A stretch of 64,000 bases of DNA from NCBI RefSeq assembly GCF_000708595.2, contig NZ_JARP01000006.1:62001-126000 (forward strand), read 5' to 3'. This DNA comes from Flavobacterium sp. KJJ (GTDB lineage: Bacteria > Bacteroidota > Bacteroidia > Flavobacteriales > Flavobacteriaceae). A program made the translations under genes and the position numbers. The notes beneath the pieces were generated by a model. It made no database searches and was not told the origin of the DNA. It saw only the letters and a program-made list of their open reading frames with translations. Shown piece after piece: positions 1 through 9,400 of the stretch (position 1 is its first letter; each line of letters opens with the position of its first letter).

Positions 1-3000
1 AACCTTCGTAAGCATATTTAGAAACAATGTTGTAGTTTTCTTCCCCAAGAGGCAAATTGAATTTTCCTTCTCCGTGAGAAACCCAAACTCCTAAAGTACT
101 TCCAGCCAATGTCGATAACATAACCGAATTGTTTTCCTGAACTTTTACAGAAGTAAAGATACTTTCGTGTTTCTGACTTTCGTTATGCAGCATTTTTCCG
201 TGAACTTCGTGTTCTGGATTAATCACTTCCAATTCCATAAACAACTGACAGCCGTTACAGATTCCGACAGATAAAGTGTCTTCTCTTTTGAAGAAATTAT
301 CTAAAGCTGTTTTTGCTTTTTCGTTGTATAAGAAAGCTCCAGCCCAACCTTTAGCAGAACCTAAAACATCTGAATTAGAGAATCCTCCAACAGCTCCGAT
401 GAACTGAATGTCTTCTAAAGTTTCACGTCCAGAAATTAAATCCGTCATGTGAACGTCTTTTACATCAAAGCCAGCTAAGTACATTGCATTTGCCATTTCA
501 CGTTCAGAATTACTTCCTTTTTCACGAATAATAGCTGCTTTTGGTCTTGGTTTAGAATTGTCTATTTCTGGTTTTTTTCCTGTAAAGTGAGCAGGGAAAT
601 TATAATTTAAAACCTGATTTTTATAGTTTTCAAAACGTGCTTGAGCTCTTCCGTTTTTAGATTGTTTTTGGTCTAATAAATAAGAAGTCTCGAACCAGAT
701 ATCTCTGTATTTTTTAATGTCTAAAGTCCATTCCGAAGCTTCGGAACCAACTTCCAGAGTTTCTGTAGAAGTTACAGATCCAATTTTGAAAAATTCGATA
801 TTGTTGGCGTTTAATTTAGCTTCAACAGCTGCATCTTCTTTTGCTTGGAAAACAATTCCGATGTTTTCAGCGAAAAGGATTTTTAATAAGTCTTTTTCCG
901 CGAATGCTGATAAATCAATTTTAGCTCCCAAATTAACATCAGCAAAACATAATTCTAAAAGTGTAGTGATTAAACCACCGCTTCCGATATCGTGACCTGC
1001 TAAAATCTGGCTTTCGCCGATTAATTCCTGGATTGTATTAAAAGCATTTTTAAAGAAAGAAGCGTCTTTTATAGTAGAAGTTTCGTTTCCAATTGTATTT
1101 CTGATTTGTGCAAAAGATGAACCTCCTAATTTGAAATCATCTTGGGACAAATTAATATAATAAATAGAATCTCCCTCTTTTTGTAAAACAGGCTCAACTA
1201 CTTTTCTAATATCGGTACAGTTTCCTCCAGCCGAAATAATAACCGTTCCCGGCGCGATTACTTCGTCGTTTGGATATTTTTGTTTCATCGAAAGTGAATC
1301 TTTTCCTGTCGGAATATTGATTCCCAATTCGATAGCGAAATCTGAACAACCTTCAACAGCAGCATATAAACGAGCGTCTTCGCCTTCGTTTTTACAAGCC
1401 CACATCCAGTTTGCAGAAAGTGAAATTCCTTTCAATCCGTCTTTAATTGGTGCCCAGATAATGTTTGATAATGATTCAGCAATGGCATTTCTGCTTCCTG
1501 CAACCGGATCAATCAAAGCTGCAATAGGAGCGTGCCCAATAGAAGTTGCAATTCCTTCTTTACCTAAATAATCCAAAGCCATAACGCCGACATTATTCAA
1601 AGGCAATTGTAACGGACCTGCATTTTGCTGTTTTGCCACTTTTCCACCCACACAACGGTCCACTTTATTGGTTAACCAGTCTTTTGAGGCAACAGCTTCT
1701 AAACGTAAAACGTCTTTTAAATAACTTTCGAAATCATTTGCTGAATACGAAACGTCAGCATATTTTCTATCAATAGTTTTATCTGTCATAACCGTTTTTG
1801 GAGAACTTCCGAAGAAATCTTCTAAAGCATAATCCATCGGTTTTGAACCATTTGAGTGTGATTGAAAAGTAAAACGGTGATCTCCCGTTACATCTCCAAC
1901 CTGATATATTGGCGAACGCTCTCTGTCGGCAATTCTTTGTAAAATATCAATATCTTTTTGACCAATAACCAATCCCATTCTTTCCTGAGATTCGTTACCA
2001 ATAATTTCTTTTGCAGAAAGTGTCGGATCTCCAACTGGTAATTTATCTAAATCGATCAAACCTCCAGTTTCTTCAACCAATTCCGAAAGACAGTTTAAGT
2101 GTCCACCTGCACCGTGATCGTGAATCGAAACAATTGGGTTATTGTCGCTTTCTACTAAACCACGAATGGCATTAGCAGCACGTTTTTGCATTTCAGGATT
2201 TGAACGCTGAATGGCATTCAACTCGATTCCTGAACCGAAAGCTCCTGTATCTGCAGAAGAAACCGCAGCTCCGCCCATCCCGATTCTATAATTTTCTCCA
2301 CCAAGAATTACGATTTTATCGCCTTCTTGCGGTTTCTTTTTAATTGCCTGATCTAATTTTCCGTAACCAATTCCGCCCGCTTGCATGATTACTTTATCGT
2401 AACCAATTTTACGGTCGTTTTCTGAATGTTCGAAGGTTAAAACTGAACCTGTAATAAGCGGCTGTCCGAATTTATTCCCGAAATCAGAAGCTCCGTTTGA
2501 AGCTTTGATTAAAATGTCCATTGGCGTTTGGTACAGCCATTTTCTTTCTTCAACAGCGTTTTCCCATTTTCTGTCGTCTTTCAAACGAGAATATGAAGTC
2601 ATGTAAACTGCAGTCCCTGCCAATGGCAAAGAACCTTGTCCACCTGCTAAACGGTCACGAATTTCTCCTCCAGATCCTGTTGCAGCTCCGTTGAAAGGCT
2701 CAACTGTTGTTGGAAAATTATGTGTTTCTGCTTTTAAAGATAAAACCGAATCAAATTCTTTTATCTCATAATAATCAGGTTTATCTGCCGATTTTGGTGC
2801 AAACTGCTGCACTTTTGGTCCTTTTACAAAAGCAACGTTGTCTTTGTAAGCAGACACGATATCGTTAGGATTTTCTTGGGATGTTTTTTTGATCAATTTG
2901 AAAAGAGAAGTCTCTTTTTCTTCACCGTCAATAACAAAAGTTCCGTTGAAAATTTTGTGACGACAGTGTTCTGAATTAGCTTGAGAGAAAGCAAAAATTT

Positions 3001-3466
3001 CAGAATCAGTTAGTTTTCTTCCTAGTTTTACAGCAACATTGTCTAAGTAATCAACTTCTTCCTGGCTTAAAGCCAAACCTTCTACTTTATTATATGTTGC
3101 AATATCATCGATTTCCAAAATAGGTTCTGGCTGAACATTAATGGTGAAAATCTCCTGATCTAATTGATTGAATTTTTGAAAAAGCATCGGATCAAAATCA
3201 GTAAAGTCTTCCGTTGCCGGATGAAATTCTTCAATTCTGATAATGCCCGGAATACCCATATTTTGAGTGATTTCTACAGCATTTGTACTCCAAGGTGTGA
3301 TCATAGTGGCGCGTGGACCAACAAAAAAATCCGACAGCGCGGATTTTTCGATCTTATTAGAGTTGGCAAAAAGCCAGTTTAGTTTTGAAATGTCTTGAGC
3401 CGAAATTTCGTTTTGCGTTTGTACGGCAAAAACAGTTTTGCTTTGGTTTTCAAAGAAATGGATCAT
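1..3466 (-). CDS. purL: Phosphoribosylformylglycinamidine synthase, large type (3' end outside window)
   Basis: This enzyme converts FGAR, ATP and glutamine to FGAM in de novo purine synthesis, in the cytosol. The window holds codons 1-1155; large-type PurL proteins are about 1,220-1,300 residues, so only the last part is missing. The N-terminus reads MIHFFENQSKTVF and the frame stays open to the window edge. The glutaminase domain is visible: the nucleophile motif GICNGCQ puts Cys at about residue 1070, and SHGEGK puts the catalytic His and Glu at about 1131 and 1133. All of these are in frame with the chosen start, so I see no frameshift. The start ATG at 3466 follows an AT-rich leader. The gene is not clustered with other purine genes inside the window. 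Confidence 0.96.
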   Translation of the reverse strand, partial: MIHFFENQSKTVFAVQTQNEISAQDISKLNWLFANSNKIEKSALSDFFVGPRATMITPWSTNAVEITQNMGIPGIIRIEEFHPATEDFTDFDPMLFQKFNQLDQEIFTINVQPEPILEIDDIATYNKVEGLALSQEEVDYLDNVAVKLGRKLTDSEIFAFSQANSEHCRHKIFNGTFVIDGEEKETSLFKLIKKTSQENPNDIVSAYKDNVAFVKGPKVQQFAPKSADKPDYYEIKEFDSVLSLKAETHNFPTTVEPFNGAATGSGGEIRDRLAGGQGSLPLAGTAVYMTSYSRLKDDRKWENAVEERKWLYQTPMDILIKASNGASDFGNKFGQPLITGSVLTFEHSENDRKIGYDKVIMQAGGIGYGKLDQAIKKKPQEGDKIVILGGENYRIGMGGAAVSSADTGAFGSGIELNAIQRSNPEMQKRAANAIRGLVESDNNPIVSIHDHGAGGHLNCLSELVEETGGLIDLDKLPVGDPTLSAKEIIGNESQERMGLVIGQKDIDILQRIADRERSPIYQVGDVTGDHRFTFQSHSNGSKPMDYALEDFFGSSPKTVMTDKTIDRKYADVSYSANDFESYLKDVLRLEAVASKDWLTNKVDRCVGGKVAKQQNAGPLQLPLNNVGVMALDYLGKEGIATSIGHAPIAALIDPVAGSRNAIAESLSNIIWAPIKDGLKGISLSANWMWACKNEGEDARLYAAVEGCSDFAIELGINIPTGKDSLSMKQKYPNDEVIAPGTVIISAGGNCTDIRKVVEPVLQKEGDSIYYINLSQDDFKLGGSSFAQIRNTIGNETSTIKDASFFKNAFNTIQELIGESQILAGHDIGSGGLITTLLELCFADVNLGAKIDLSAFAEKDLLKILFAENIGIVFQAKEDAAVEAKLNANNIEFFKIGSVTSTETLEVGSEASEWTLDIKKYRDIWFETSYLLDQKQSKNGRAQARFENYKNQVLNYNFPAHFTGKKPEIDNSKPRPKAAIIREKGSNSEREMANAMYLAGFDVKDVHMTDLISGRETLEDIQFIGAVGGFSNSDVLGSAKGWAGAFLYNEKAKTALDNFFKREDTLSVGICNGCQLFMELEVINPEHEVHGKMLHNESQKHESIFTSVKVQENNSVMLSTLAGSTLGVWVSHGEGKFNLPLGEENYNIVSKYAYEG

Positions 3467-3767
3467 TGTGATGTGTAGTTTGTTGTATTGAAGGTGCAAA
3501 TTTAGTGTAAATAAATAGCAAGCGCAAATTTGAAAACAAACTCTTTTGAACTTTTTGCCACAAAGGCGAGAAGGCGCAAAGTTTTTTTGTTTCTCGCAGA
3601 TTTGGCAGATCAAGCAGATTTATTTTAGATTATTAAATCGGCGTAAATCTTTAGTTAGTTTTGTATATGCCTTATCTGCAAAATCTGCGAGAAAAATTAA
3701 ATTCTAAAACTAAATAAAACAAAAAAAGCGACAAAATTTGTCGCTTTTAAATAAAGTAAGATGTAAT
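3467..3767. repeat. Intergenic repeat region between purL and the nuclease gene
   Basis: This gene-free stretch contains a word-type repeat, TTGCCACAAAGGCG followed by GGCGCAAAG at about 3555-3580, which recurs near 5765. It also holds a perfect 14-bp inverted pair, TTTCTCGCAGATTT at 3590-3603 and its complement at 3681-3694. The right end is a terminator, listed separately. I see no ORF or RNA gene here. Confidence 0.7.
3724..3748 (-). terminator. Rho-independent terminator of the nuclease gene
   Basis: A near-perfect 12-bp stem (AAAAGCGACAAA and its complement) ends in a T run when read on the minus strand. It lies 20 bp past the nuclease stop codon. It could work in both directions. Confidence 0.8.
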
Positions 3768-5618
3768 TTAATTGATAATTATCTTTTTAGCTACTGTTTT
3801 TGAATCGGTCGAAATTATAACCACATAAATTCCTTTTGCAAGATAACTTACCGATACTGTTGTATCTGTAGTATTTTGTTTTTTGAAAACAGTTTGACCT
3901 GCAAAAGAAAGAATTTCGATTGAATATGGAGAAGCCGAATTACCTAAGCCGACATTAAAATTTCCGTCAGAAGGATTTGGATAAAGTATAATTTCATCTG
4001 AAATTTCTACCACCTCTTCTTCAATAGGCTGCGCCATTTTGCTAGCCAGATTATTACAAGTATCTGTGGTATACGAATCCCATTGTGAGCTCAAATTGAA
4101 AGTTGTGGTTGGAGAGGTTACAGTTGATTTTCTTCTTAAAGTGACATCAGCAGCAAAATTTGCTGTTCCGCCACTAAAAGTTCCGATGATGTCAATTAGA
4201 ACTCCATTTTTAAATAAACCTACAGCGTCATTTCCATTAAAAGTCAATTCGGTTGCCGTTGTTGAGATGTTGGCAGCACTTGTAGAAAAACAGGTTGATG
4301 AAATAGAACTGTTTACAATTACAAACTTACTTCCTGTTGTTAATGTTCCTGTTAAAGCCAAACCTGTGCTCCAAGAACCTGCACCATTAGTTTGTTTTTT
4401 GATCGTATAAGCAGCTAAACTAACTGAACTTCCGGTATTGTTGGCGATTTCCAATGCTTTGTTGTTTCCAGAACCTTCAATATATTCAGAGAAAAGCAAA
4501 TCGGTTGCTGTTCCGGTGCCACTGCTGTTGGTTGTAACGGCAATGATATTGCTTGATGCAGAAGCATTTCCGGCAGCGTCTTTTGCTTTTACATAAATAG
4601 AATAACTTGTTGAGGCGGTTAAACCTGTAATTGTTGCTGTTAAACCAGAAACGGTTGTTTTTAATACACTGTTAGCGTACACATCATAACCTGTAACGGC
4701 AACGTTATCTGTAGAGGCACTCCACGAAAGTGTAATAGAAGTTGCTGTTTTTGTTGTTGAAGCCAAACTCGCAGGAGCACTCGGCGCTTGAGTATCTCCA
4801 GAAGATGTTCCGCCCCAAATTTGAGTTACATATTCTGGATGATCGATATACGGATTTCTATTGCCTTGACGTGCATAAATAGCATTGTTTCTCGCTATTT
4901 CTCTAGCGCTAACAGGATCTTGTGCGTTCCATGCTAACAGAACATTTAAGAAAGCAGTTGTAAAAACTTTATTGCTTGAACCATCAAACATGGCATATGA
5001 ATAGCCGGAAACGGTATTTTCGTAGCGCGTTGCAAAATAGAAATACATTCTCGCAATGTCGCCTTTAAAAGCATTTACCGGTTCAAAAACAGTTCCTGAA
5101 TATCCGGATACTGAACTTGATCCCAATTTGCTTCCGTTTTGAGAAGTATACGTTGCAGTACTCACAGTTCCGTGCGGGTAATTAGAACGCATTCCGTTTA
5201 CTTTTCCGTCTGTTGGTGTTATAAAATGTGCATCGGCAACCATTGGTGACTGCTCATTAAAGACCGATTGCGGAATAATGTGTTCTCTGTTGTAGCAATC
5301 GCCTTCTACAGAATAATTTCCGCATCGCTGTGTAGTTCCTGTACTGTAATTGTAAGGATCTGTTCCTGACGGATTTTCAGAATACATGTCTAAAACTGTT
5401 CCGTCATTTTCATAGAAATTATCAACATCAGACGTTTGGTAGGTTGTATACAAGCCGGCATAACCATTATCAGTATGCCCTTTTATAATGTTGTACAATT
5501 GCGTTTTTAAAGTGTAACCCGTTCCGGTTGCAGTGGTGTAATAACCAGAAGGAATTTGAGCAAAACCAGCTGTAACAAATACCAATAAAAGTAAAAAGTA
5601 GTTTTTTTTCATAGTCAA
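3768..5618 (-). CDS. Secreted endonuclease I family nuclease with FN3, lamin-tail and T9SS sorting domains
   Basis: This is a predicted extracellular DNase or RNase. A signal peptide covers residues 1-20 (cut after GFA). An EndA/NucM-type endonuclease I domain covers about 25-265, with the signature REHIIPQSVFN at 111-121, where His113 is the likely catalytic residue, followed by a second conserved His131 in DAHFITP. A fibronectin type III domain follows at about 278-363, then a lamin-tail-like domain at about 371-510 (LLFSEYIEGSGNNKALEI). The last 75 residues look like a type A T9SS sorting domain (ILYPNPSDGNFNV, then KGIYVVII). The family is known for scavenging nucleic acids. The surface-export route is inferred from the sorting tail. 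It appears to be transcribed alone, with a terminator at 3724-3748. Confidence 0.93.
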   Translation of the reverse strand: MTMKKNYFLLLLVFVTAGFAQIPSGYYTTATGTGYTLKTQLYNIIKGHTDNGYAGLYTTYQTSDVDNFYENDGTVLDMYSENPSGTDPYNYSTGTTQRCGNYSVEGDCYNREHIIPQSVFNEQSPMVADAHFITPTDGKVNGMRSNYPHGTVSTATYTSQNGSKLGSSSVSGYSGTVFEPVNAFKGDIARMYFYFATRYENTVSGYSYAMFDGSSNKVFTTAFLNVLLAWNAQDPVSAREIARNNAIYARQGNRNPYIDHPEYVTQIWGGTSSGDTQAPSAPASLASTTKTATSITLSWSASTDNVAVTGYDVYANSVLKTTVSGLTATITGLTASTSYSIYVKAKDAAGNASASSNIIAVTTNSSGTGTATDLLFSEYIEGSGNNKALEIANNTGSSVSLAAYTIKKQTNGAGSWSTGLALTGTLTTGSKFVIVNSSISSTCFSTSAANISTTATELTFNGNDAVGLFKNGVLIDIIGTFSGGTANFAADVTLRRKSTVTSPTTTFNLSSQWDSYTTDTCNNLASKMAQPIEEEVVEISDEIILYPNPSDGNFNVGLGNSASPYSIEILSFAGQTVFKKQNTTDTTVSVSYLAKGIYVVIISTDSKTVAKKIIIN

Positions 5619-5760
5619 TAGTTTAAGATTTGGTTAGAAATATAATTTTAATAATCTGATTTTTAGAAGTTTAAAATTAGTATTGTCAAATCTACTACTT
5701 TTATGTATACGATACGTTAAGTGATGTTTAATTTTAGATATATTTTCTTACGGATGTTTT

Positions 5761-5905
5761 TTGTTGCCACAAAGGCGCTAAGACGCAAAGATTTATTTTA
5801 ACAATAATTACGGGCTATTTGTCATTTCGATCCCGAAGCCTCGGGATCGAAATGACAAGATTGTGAGTAAGAAACTTTGCGCCTTAGAGACTTTGTGGAA
5901 AAATT
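5761..5905. repeat. Nested inverted repeat with a 16-bp palindrome
   Basis: The outer words (CCACAAAGGCGCTAAGACG at left, and CTTTGCGCCTTAGAGACTTT at right in the opposite sense) bracket a perfect palindrome at 5821-5856 with 16-bp arms beginning GTCATTTCGATCCCGA and a 4-base AGCC loop. It lies just past the stop of the lipoprotein gene and may also act as a terminator-like structure. The GTCATTTCGA arm recurs near 30035. Confidence 0.8.
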
Positions 5906-5906
5906 T

Positions 5907-7421
5907 TTATTTCGGAAAATCTTGACTCTGATAAGCGCCCAAATCCGGAGGAGAAGTTCTCGTAATGCCTAAAATATCCAGCGGCATTATATATGCCTGA
6001 TTCCCTTTCGCGAAAGCGGCAGAAGTTTTATCAATATTGAATTGATTTTTAGCAACATTATAAAACTTCGGATTTTCGTTTAGAATAATCTGATTGTAAT
6101 GTTGTGTATCTGTTTTAAATTGATAATCAGCATTTGTTGTTGAACCGCTAAATTTCAGCAAACAATTGTTTAATTGATATAAAAATGCGGTATTTGCATT
6201 TTTGCTTAAATTGAATTCATTGGTATTCGAACCGTAAATAATACAATTATTAAAAGTGGCTTGAGTAAGCGGATTTGTTTCTGGTGCTGCGCCGGCCAAA
6301 CTATTGCTTAAATTGACTGCAAAATGTGAACTGTTTTGCCAATTGTTGTTGAAAGTACAATGCGTAAAACTATAATTGCCTCCATAAACACAGGACAAAC
6401 TTGCCAAGCCAGAATAATTGATAACTATATTTTCACCAGAAATACGGGCATTTTGAGCTAAGATTCCATATTCTGCACAATTGTAAATCTGTGTATTTTT
6501 GATTGTCAAAGTCGTTGCATCCTGATTTTTTATATTTAATCCAGTTATAGCATTTTTGAGCGTTAAATGATTGATTGTGTTATTTGTACTTCCGTCAGCT
6601 AAAATAACTGAATTCCACTGACCAGGAATAGCATCATAAAGAGATTCTAATCTGTCACCTTCAAAAATTACTTCATTTTCTAATTCTTTAGTAGTAGAAA
6701 CTGTTCCATTAATTTGAAGTGAGGCCTTATTATCTACAAAAAGCCCGGAATTAGCATGGAAAAATACGCGTGAACCTGCTTCAAAAGTTACGGTTTTATT
6801 TTGAGGAACTCCTGCGTATCCGTAAATTACATAAGGTTTTTGTTTGGTAAAAAGTAATTCGTTTCCGTTTACGGCGTCATTTTCATCCAAATAAAATCCG
6901 TCAACATCTTTGCCGTCAATTTTGATTTTTTCTTTAGTTCCGTCAGCATTTTGCTTTGGATATAAAAAAACCGCATCCTGAATTAAAGTTACTAAAGCGA
7001 CTTGCTGTAAATTAGCTCCGCTGTCAAACTGAATTTCGTCTGTGTATAAAAAATCTGCAGGATTGGCGTCTGTAATATCGGCGGTCGTTTCTATAAAAAT
7101 ATACAAACTGTCTTTTGCCAAAAGCGTAACATCTTTAAAGATTTTTCCATTGTTGCCACTCATTCCGTCTACCGTCATTCGGTATTTAGAATTCAGTCCT
7201 TTTTTTAATTGTACAATCGGAATCGAAATGTCATTTTTGCTTTTGTTGTACACTTTAAGCTGATAGGTACTTGAACCTATGTTTTTAAAAACAGTATCCA
7301 AATAAACGGTATCTTTTGAAAACTTTAAATCTCCAGAACTGGCGACAGTATCAAAATCAGTTCGGCAAGAACTGAAAGCTAAAAGTAAACCGATAATGAA
7401 GAGTACAAAATAATGACGCAT
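5907..7421 (-). CDS. Outer-membrane lipoprotein with right-handed beta-helix repeats
   Basis: This is a predicted surface or periplasmic lipoprotein of unknown role. I start it at ATG 7421 (MRHYFVLFIIGLLLAFSSC), which gives a short basic N-terminus, a hydrophobic core and a lipobox with Cys19; a longer GTG start at 7442 lies inside a repeat and is unlikely. After the lipobox comes a region resembling choice-of-anchor or Ig-like sheets (KDTVYLDTVFKNIGSS). From about residue 200 a parallel beta-helix region is suggested by repeated short Asn-rich turns (ITGLNIKNQDATTLTIKNTQIYN). A Gly-Ala-Tyr near the C-terminus (PPDLGAYQSQ) is common in flavobacterial beta-helix lipoproteins. No catalytic motif was recognised. 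Confidence 0.85.
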   Translation of the reverse strand: MRHYFVLFIIGLLLAFSSCRTDFDTVASSGDLKFSKDTVYLDTVFKNIGSSTYQLKVYNKSKNDISIPIVQLKKGLNSKYRMTVDGMSGNNGKIFKDVTLLAKDSLYIFIETTADITDANPADFLYTDEIQFDSGANLQQVALVTLIQDAVFLYPKQNADGTKEKIKIDGKDVDGFYLDENDAVNGNELLFTKQKPYVIYGYAGVPQNKTVTFEAGSRVFFHANSGLFVDNKASLQINGTVSTTKELENEVIFEGDRLESLYDAIPGQWNSVILADGSTNNTINHLTLKNAITGLNIKNQDATTLTIKNTQIYNCAEYGILAQNARISGENIVINYSGLASLSCVYGGNYSFTHCTFNNNWQNSSHFAVNLSNSLAGAAPETNPLTQATFNNCIIYGSNTNEFNLSKNANTAFLYQLNNCLLKFSGSTTNADYQFKTDTQHYNQIILNENPKFYNVAKNQFNIDKTSAAFAKGNQAYIMPLDILGITRTSPPDLGAYQSQDFPK

Positions 7422-7439
7422 TTGAATAAGTTTTTTTGC

Positions 7440-7530
7440 CACAGATTAAAGAATTAAAAAAAATTTCTCGTACCGGAATAATCTTAAATCTGTAAAAATC
7501 TGTGAAATCTCTGGCTAGAAAAAATTAGTT
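7440..7530. repeat. Short intergenic repeat of the CAGATT word family
   Basis: The words TTGCCACAGATTAAAG, AAATCTGTAAAAATCTG and TGAAATCTCTGGC lie in opposite orientations between divergent genes. Similar words recur at 20795-20855 and 59420-59530. The rest of the divergent spacer to 7670 is AT-rich, and I could not assign a confident promoter in it. Confidence 0.5.
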
Positions 7531-7670
7531 TCACCAAAGATAGAGATTGATTGTTTTTGTAAAAATAACAAAAAACTTACATGTTTTTAAGTTGATTTTT
7601 AATTTAGAATTCGATTTTCCAATTTGTATCTCATCTTTTCTTTAATTTTACGATTTTAAAGCCTAATTTA

Positions 7671-8102
7671 ATGAATTATACAAAAGAGCAAATCTTAGCG
7701 CGTTGCAATGAGTTTTCTAAAAACACGTTGATGGAAACGCTTAAAATTGAATATATAGATGCAGGTGAAGATTTTTTAACAGCTAAAATGCCTGTAAATC
7801 CAAGCGTTCATCAGCCAATGGGATTACTGCATGGCGGTGCTTCGGTTGCTTTGGCAGAAAGCGTAGGCAGTGCAGCATCATTCTTTTTTATCAATACAAA
7901 AGAACAAGAAGTTCGAGGTATTGAAATCGCTGCAAATCATTTAAAAAGTATTCGCGAAGGCTGGGTTTTTGGCACAGCGCGCATTATTCATAAAGGAAGA
8001 AGTATTCATTTATGGGAAATAAAAATTACCGATGAAGAAGGAAATTTAATCTCGCTTTGCAAATTGACAAATATGGTTTTAGATAAAAAGAAAACCGAAT
8101 AG
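7671..8102 (+). CDS. menI: Hotdog-fold acyl-CoA thioesterase, probably DHNA-CoA hydrolase
   Basis: This PaaI/YdiI-type hotdog thioesterase probably hydrolyses 1,4-dihydroxy-2-naphthoyl-CoA in menaquinone synthesis. Its 143 residues match the family's usual length. The motif HQPMGLLHGGASVALAES is the classic one, with HGG contacting CoA and the Glu of ALAES as the likely general base. The next gene, five bases on, is isochorismate synthase of the same pathway, which supports the menI role over a generic PaaI thioesterase. Both genes probably form an operon read from a promoter in the 7443-7670 spacer. Confidence 0.85.
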   Translation: MNYTKEQILARCNEFSKNTLMETLKIEYIDAGEDFLTAKMPVNPSVHQPMGLLHGGASVALAESVGSAASFFFINTKEQEVRGIEIAANHLKSIREGWVFGTARIIHKGRSIHLWEIKITDEEGNLISLCKLTNMVLDKKKTE

Positions 8103-8107
8103 AACCT

Positions 8108-9172
8108 ATGAATGACTTTTTTTCTACTATAAGAAAACACCAAGCACAAAATTTACCTTTTGTAATTTATTCTAAACCAAATTCGTCGAGCATTTTTGCG
8201 CTTTTACAGCAAGATGACACGTTGTATAAAGTGTCAGATTACAGTGAAAAAGGGTTTGTTTTTGCATCTTTTGATGAAAAACAATTGATTTTAATTCCAG
8301 AAAAAGAATCTAAAATCATAAGCGCAGAACAAACTCATGTAGATTTTAATCCGATTGAAATTGAGGATTTGCCATTTGATTCTGATGCGAAAACGCAATA
8401 TGAAAATTTGGTTGAAAAAGGAATCGAAGCGATTAAAAACGACGAATTTAAAAAAGTAGTTTTGTCCAGAAGCGAGAAAGTAGATTTAATCGATTTTGAT
8501 TTTATTGTTACTTTTCAGCGTTTGATTCATTTATATCCTACCACTTTTTCATATTGTTTTTTTCATCCTGAAATTGGGCTCTGGATGGGTGCAACACCAG
8601 AACAGTTACTAAAAGCTAATGGAAGCGTTTTTGAAACTACAGCGTTGGCAGGAACGCAGAAAGCCAATTTAGAAACTGAAATTTCTTGGCAGCAAAAAGA
8701 AAAAGACGAACAGCAGTATGTAACTGATTTTATTGTAAAGCGATTACGCGAAGTTGCTTCTTCTGTAGTTATAACAAAGCCTTACAGCATAAAAGCGGGA
8801 TCAATCTGGCATATTAAAACAGATATTTCTGGAATTTTGAATGAGAATTCAACTTTGCAGGAAGTTATTGATACACTTCATCCGACGCCGGCCGTCTGCG
8901 GTTTGCCAAAGAAAAAAGCAAAAGCATTTATTATAGAAAACGAAAATTACGACAGAACTTTTTATACAGGTTTTCTGGGCGAATTAAACAGCAGTTTTGC
9001 GCATAGCGCCAACAGTTCTGATTTATTCGTAAATTTACGAAGCATGCAGATTAAAGATAAAACTGCCATTTTATACATGGGATGCGGTATTACCAAAGAA
9101 AGTGTTCCTGAAAAAGAGTGGGAGGAAAGCGTCAATAAATCGATGACGATGAAAAGAGTTTTAAAAAAATAG
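8108..9172 (+). CDS. menF: Isochorismate synthase
   Basis: This chorismate-binding enzyme converts chorismate to isochorismate, the first step of menaquinone synthesis. At 354 residues it is compact for a MenF/EntC/DhbC protein. Signature stretches are KKVVLSRSEKV, WMGATPEQLLK, TTALAGTQKAN, LHPTPAVCGLPK and FYTGFLGEL, all from the C-terminal chorismate-binding domain (about residues 100-350). No siderophore genes are nearby and the partner is a menI-like gene, so menaquinone rather than enterobactin-type siderophore synthesis is favoured. The start is five bases after the menI-like stop codon. Confidence 0.92.
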   Translation: MNDFFSTIRKHQAQNLPFVIYSKPNSSSIFALLQQDDTLYKVSDYSEKGFVFASFDEKQLILIPEKESKIISAEQTHVDFNPIEIEDLPFDSDAKTQYENLVEKGIEAIKNDEFKKVVLSRSEKVDLIDFDFIVTFQRLIHLYPTTFSYCFFHPEIGLWMGATPEQLLKANGSVFETTALAGTQKANLETEISWQQKEKDEQQYVTDFIVKRLREVASSVVITKPYSIKAGSIWHIKTDISGILNENSTLQEVIDTLHPTPAVCGLPKKKAKAFIIENENYDRTFYTGFLGELNSSFAHSANSSDLFVNLRSMQIKDKTAILYMGCGITKESVPEKEWEESVNKSMTMKRVLKK

Positions 9173-9398
9173 TTTCAAGTTTCAGGTTTCAAGTTTCAAG
9201 TCGCGCAAAGAACGTGAAACCTGAAACGTGAAACCTGAAACCTGAAACTTGAAACAAAAGATATAATAGTATACAGTTTGCAGTCTCAGTGCACAACTTG
9301 AAACCTGAAACTTGAAACAAAAGATATAAATATTATTCAGCTTGCAGTCTCAGTGCACAATTTGAAACCTGAAACCTGAAACAAAAAACAAAAGAACA
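9173..9398. repeat. GTTTCAAG/CTTGAAAC word repeat with a 63-bp tandem duplication
   Basis: Many copies of GTTTCAAG or GTTTCAGG (left) and of CCTGAAAC or CTTGAAAC (right) face each other. On the right a 63-bp unit is repeated in tandem, at about 9237-9299 and 9300-9362. Each copy carries AAAAGATATAA and the conserved stretch TTGCAGTCTCAGTGCACAA. The same words recur at 26675-26757. There are no CRISPR-like spacers. Confidence 0.85.
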
Positions 9399-9400
9399 AA

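Noticed and set aside
1..3466. Frameshift in purL
   Set aside because: The N-terminal motif, the nucleophile Cys and the His-Glu pair are all in the same frame with the start, so the gene is open and simply cut by the window edge.
7422..7442. Longer GTG start of the beta-helix lipoprotein
   Set aside because: The extra residues come from an intergenic repeat; the ATG at 7421 gives a proper lipoprotein signal.
9173..9398. Possible CRISPR array
   Set aside because: The repeats are short words in facing orientation plus one 63-bp tandem copy; there are no uniform spacers and no cas genes.
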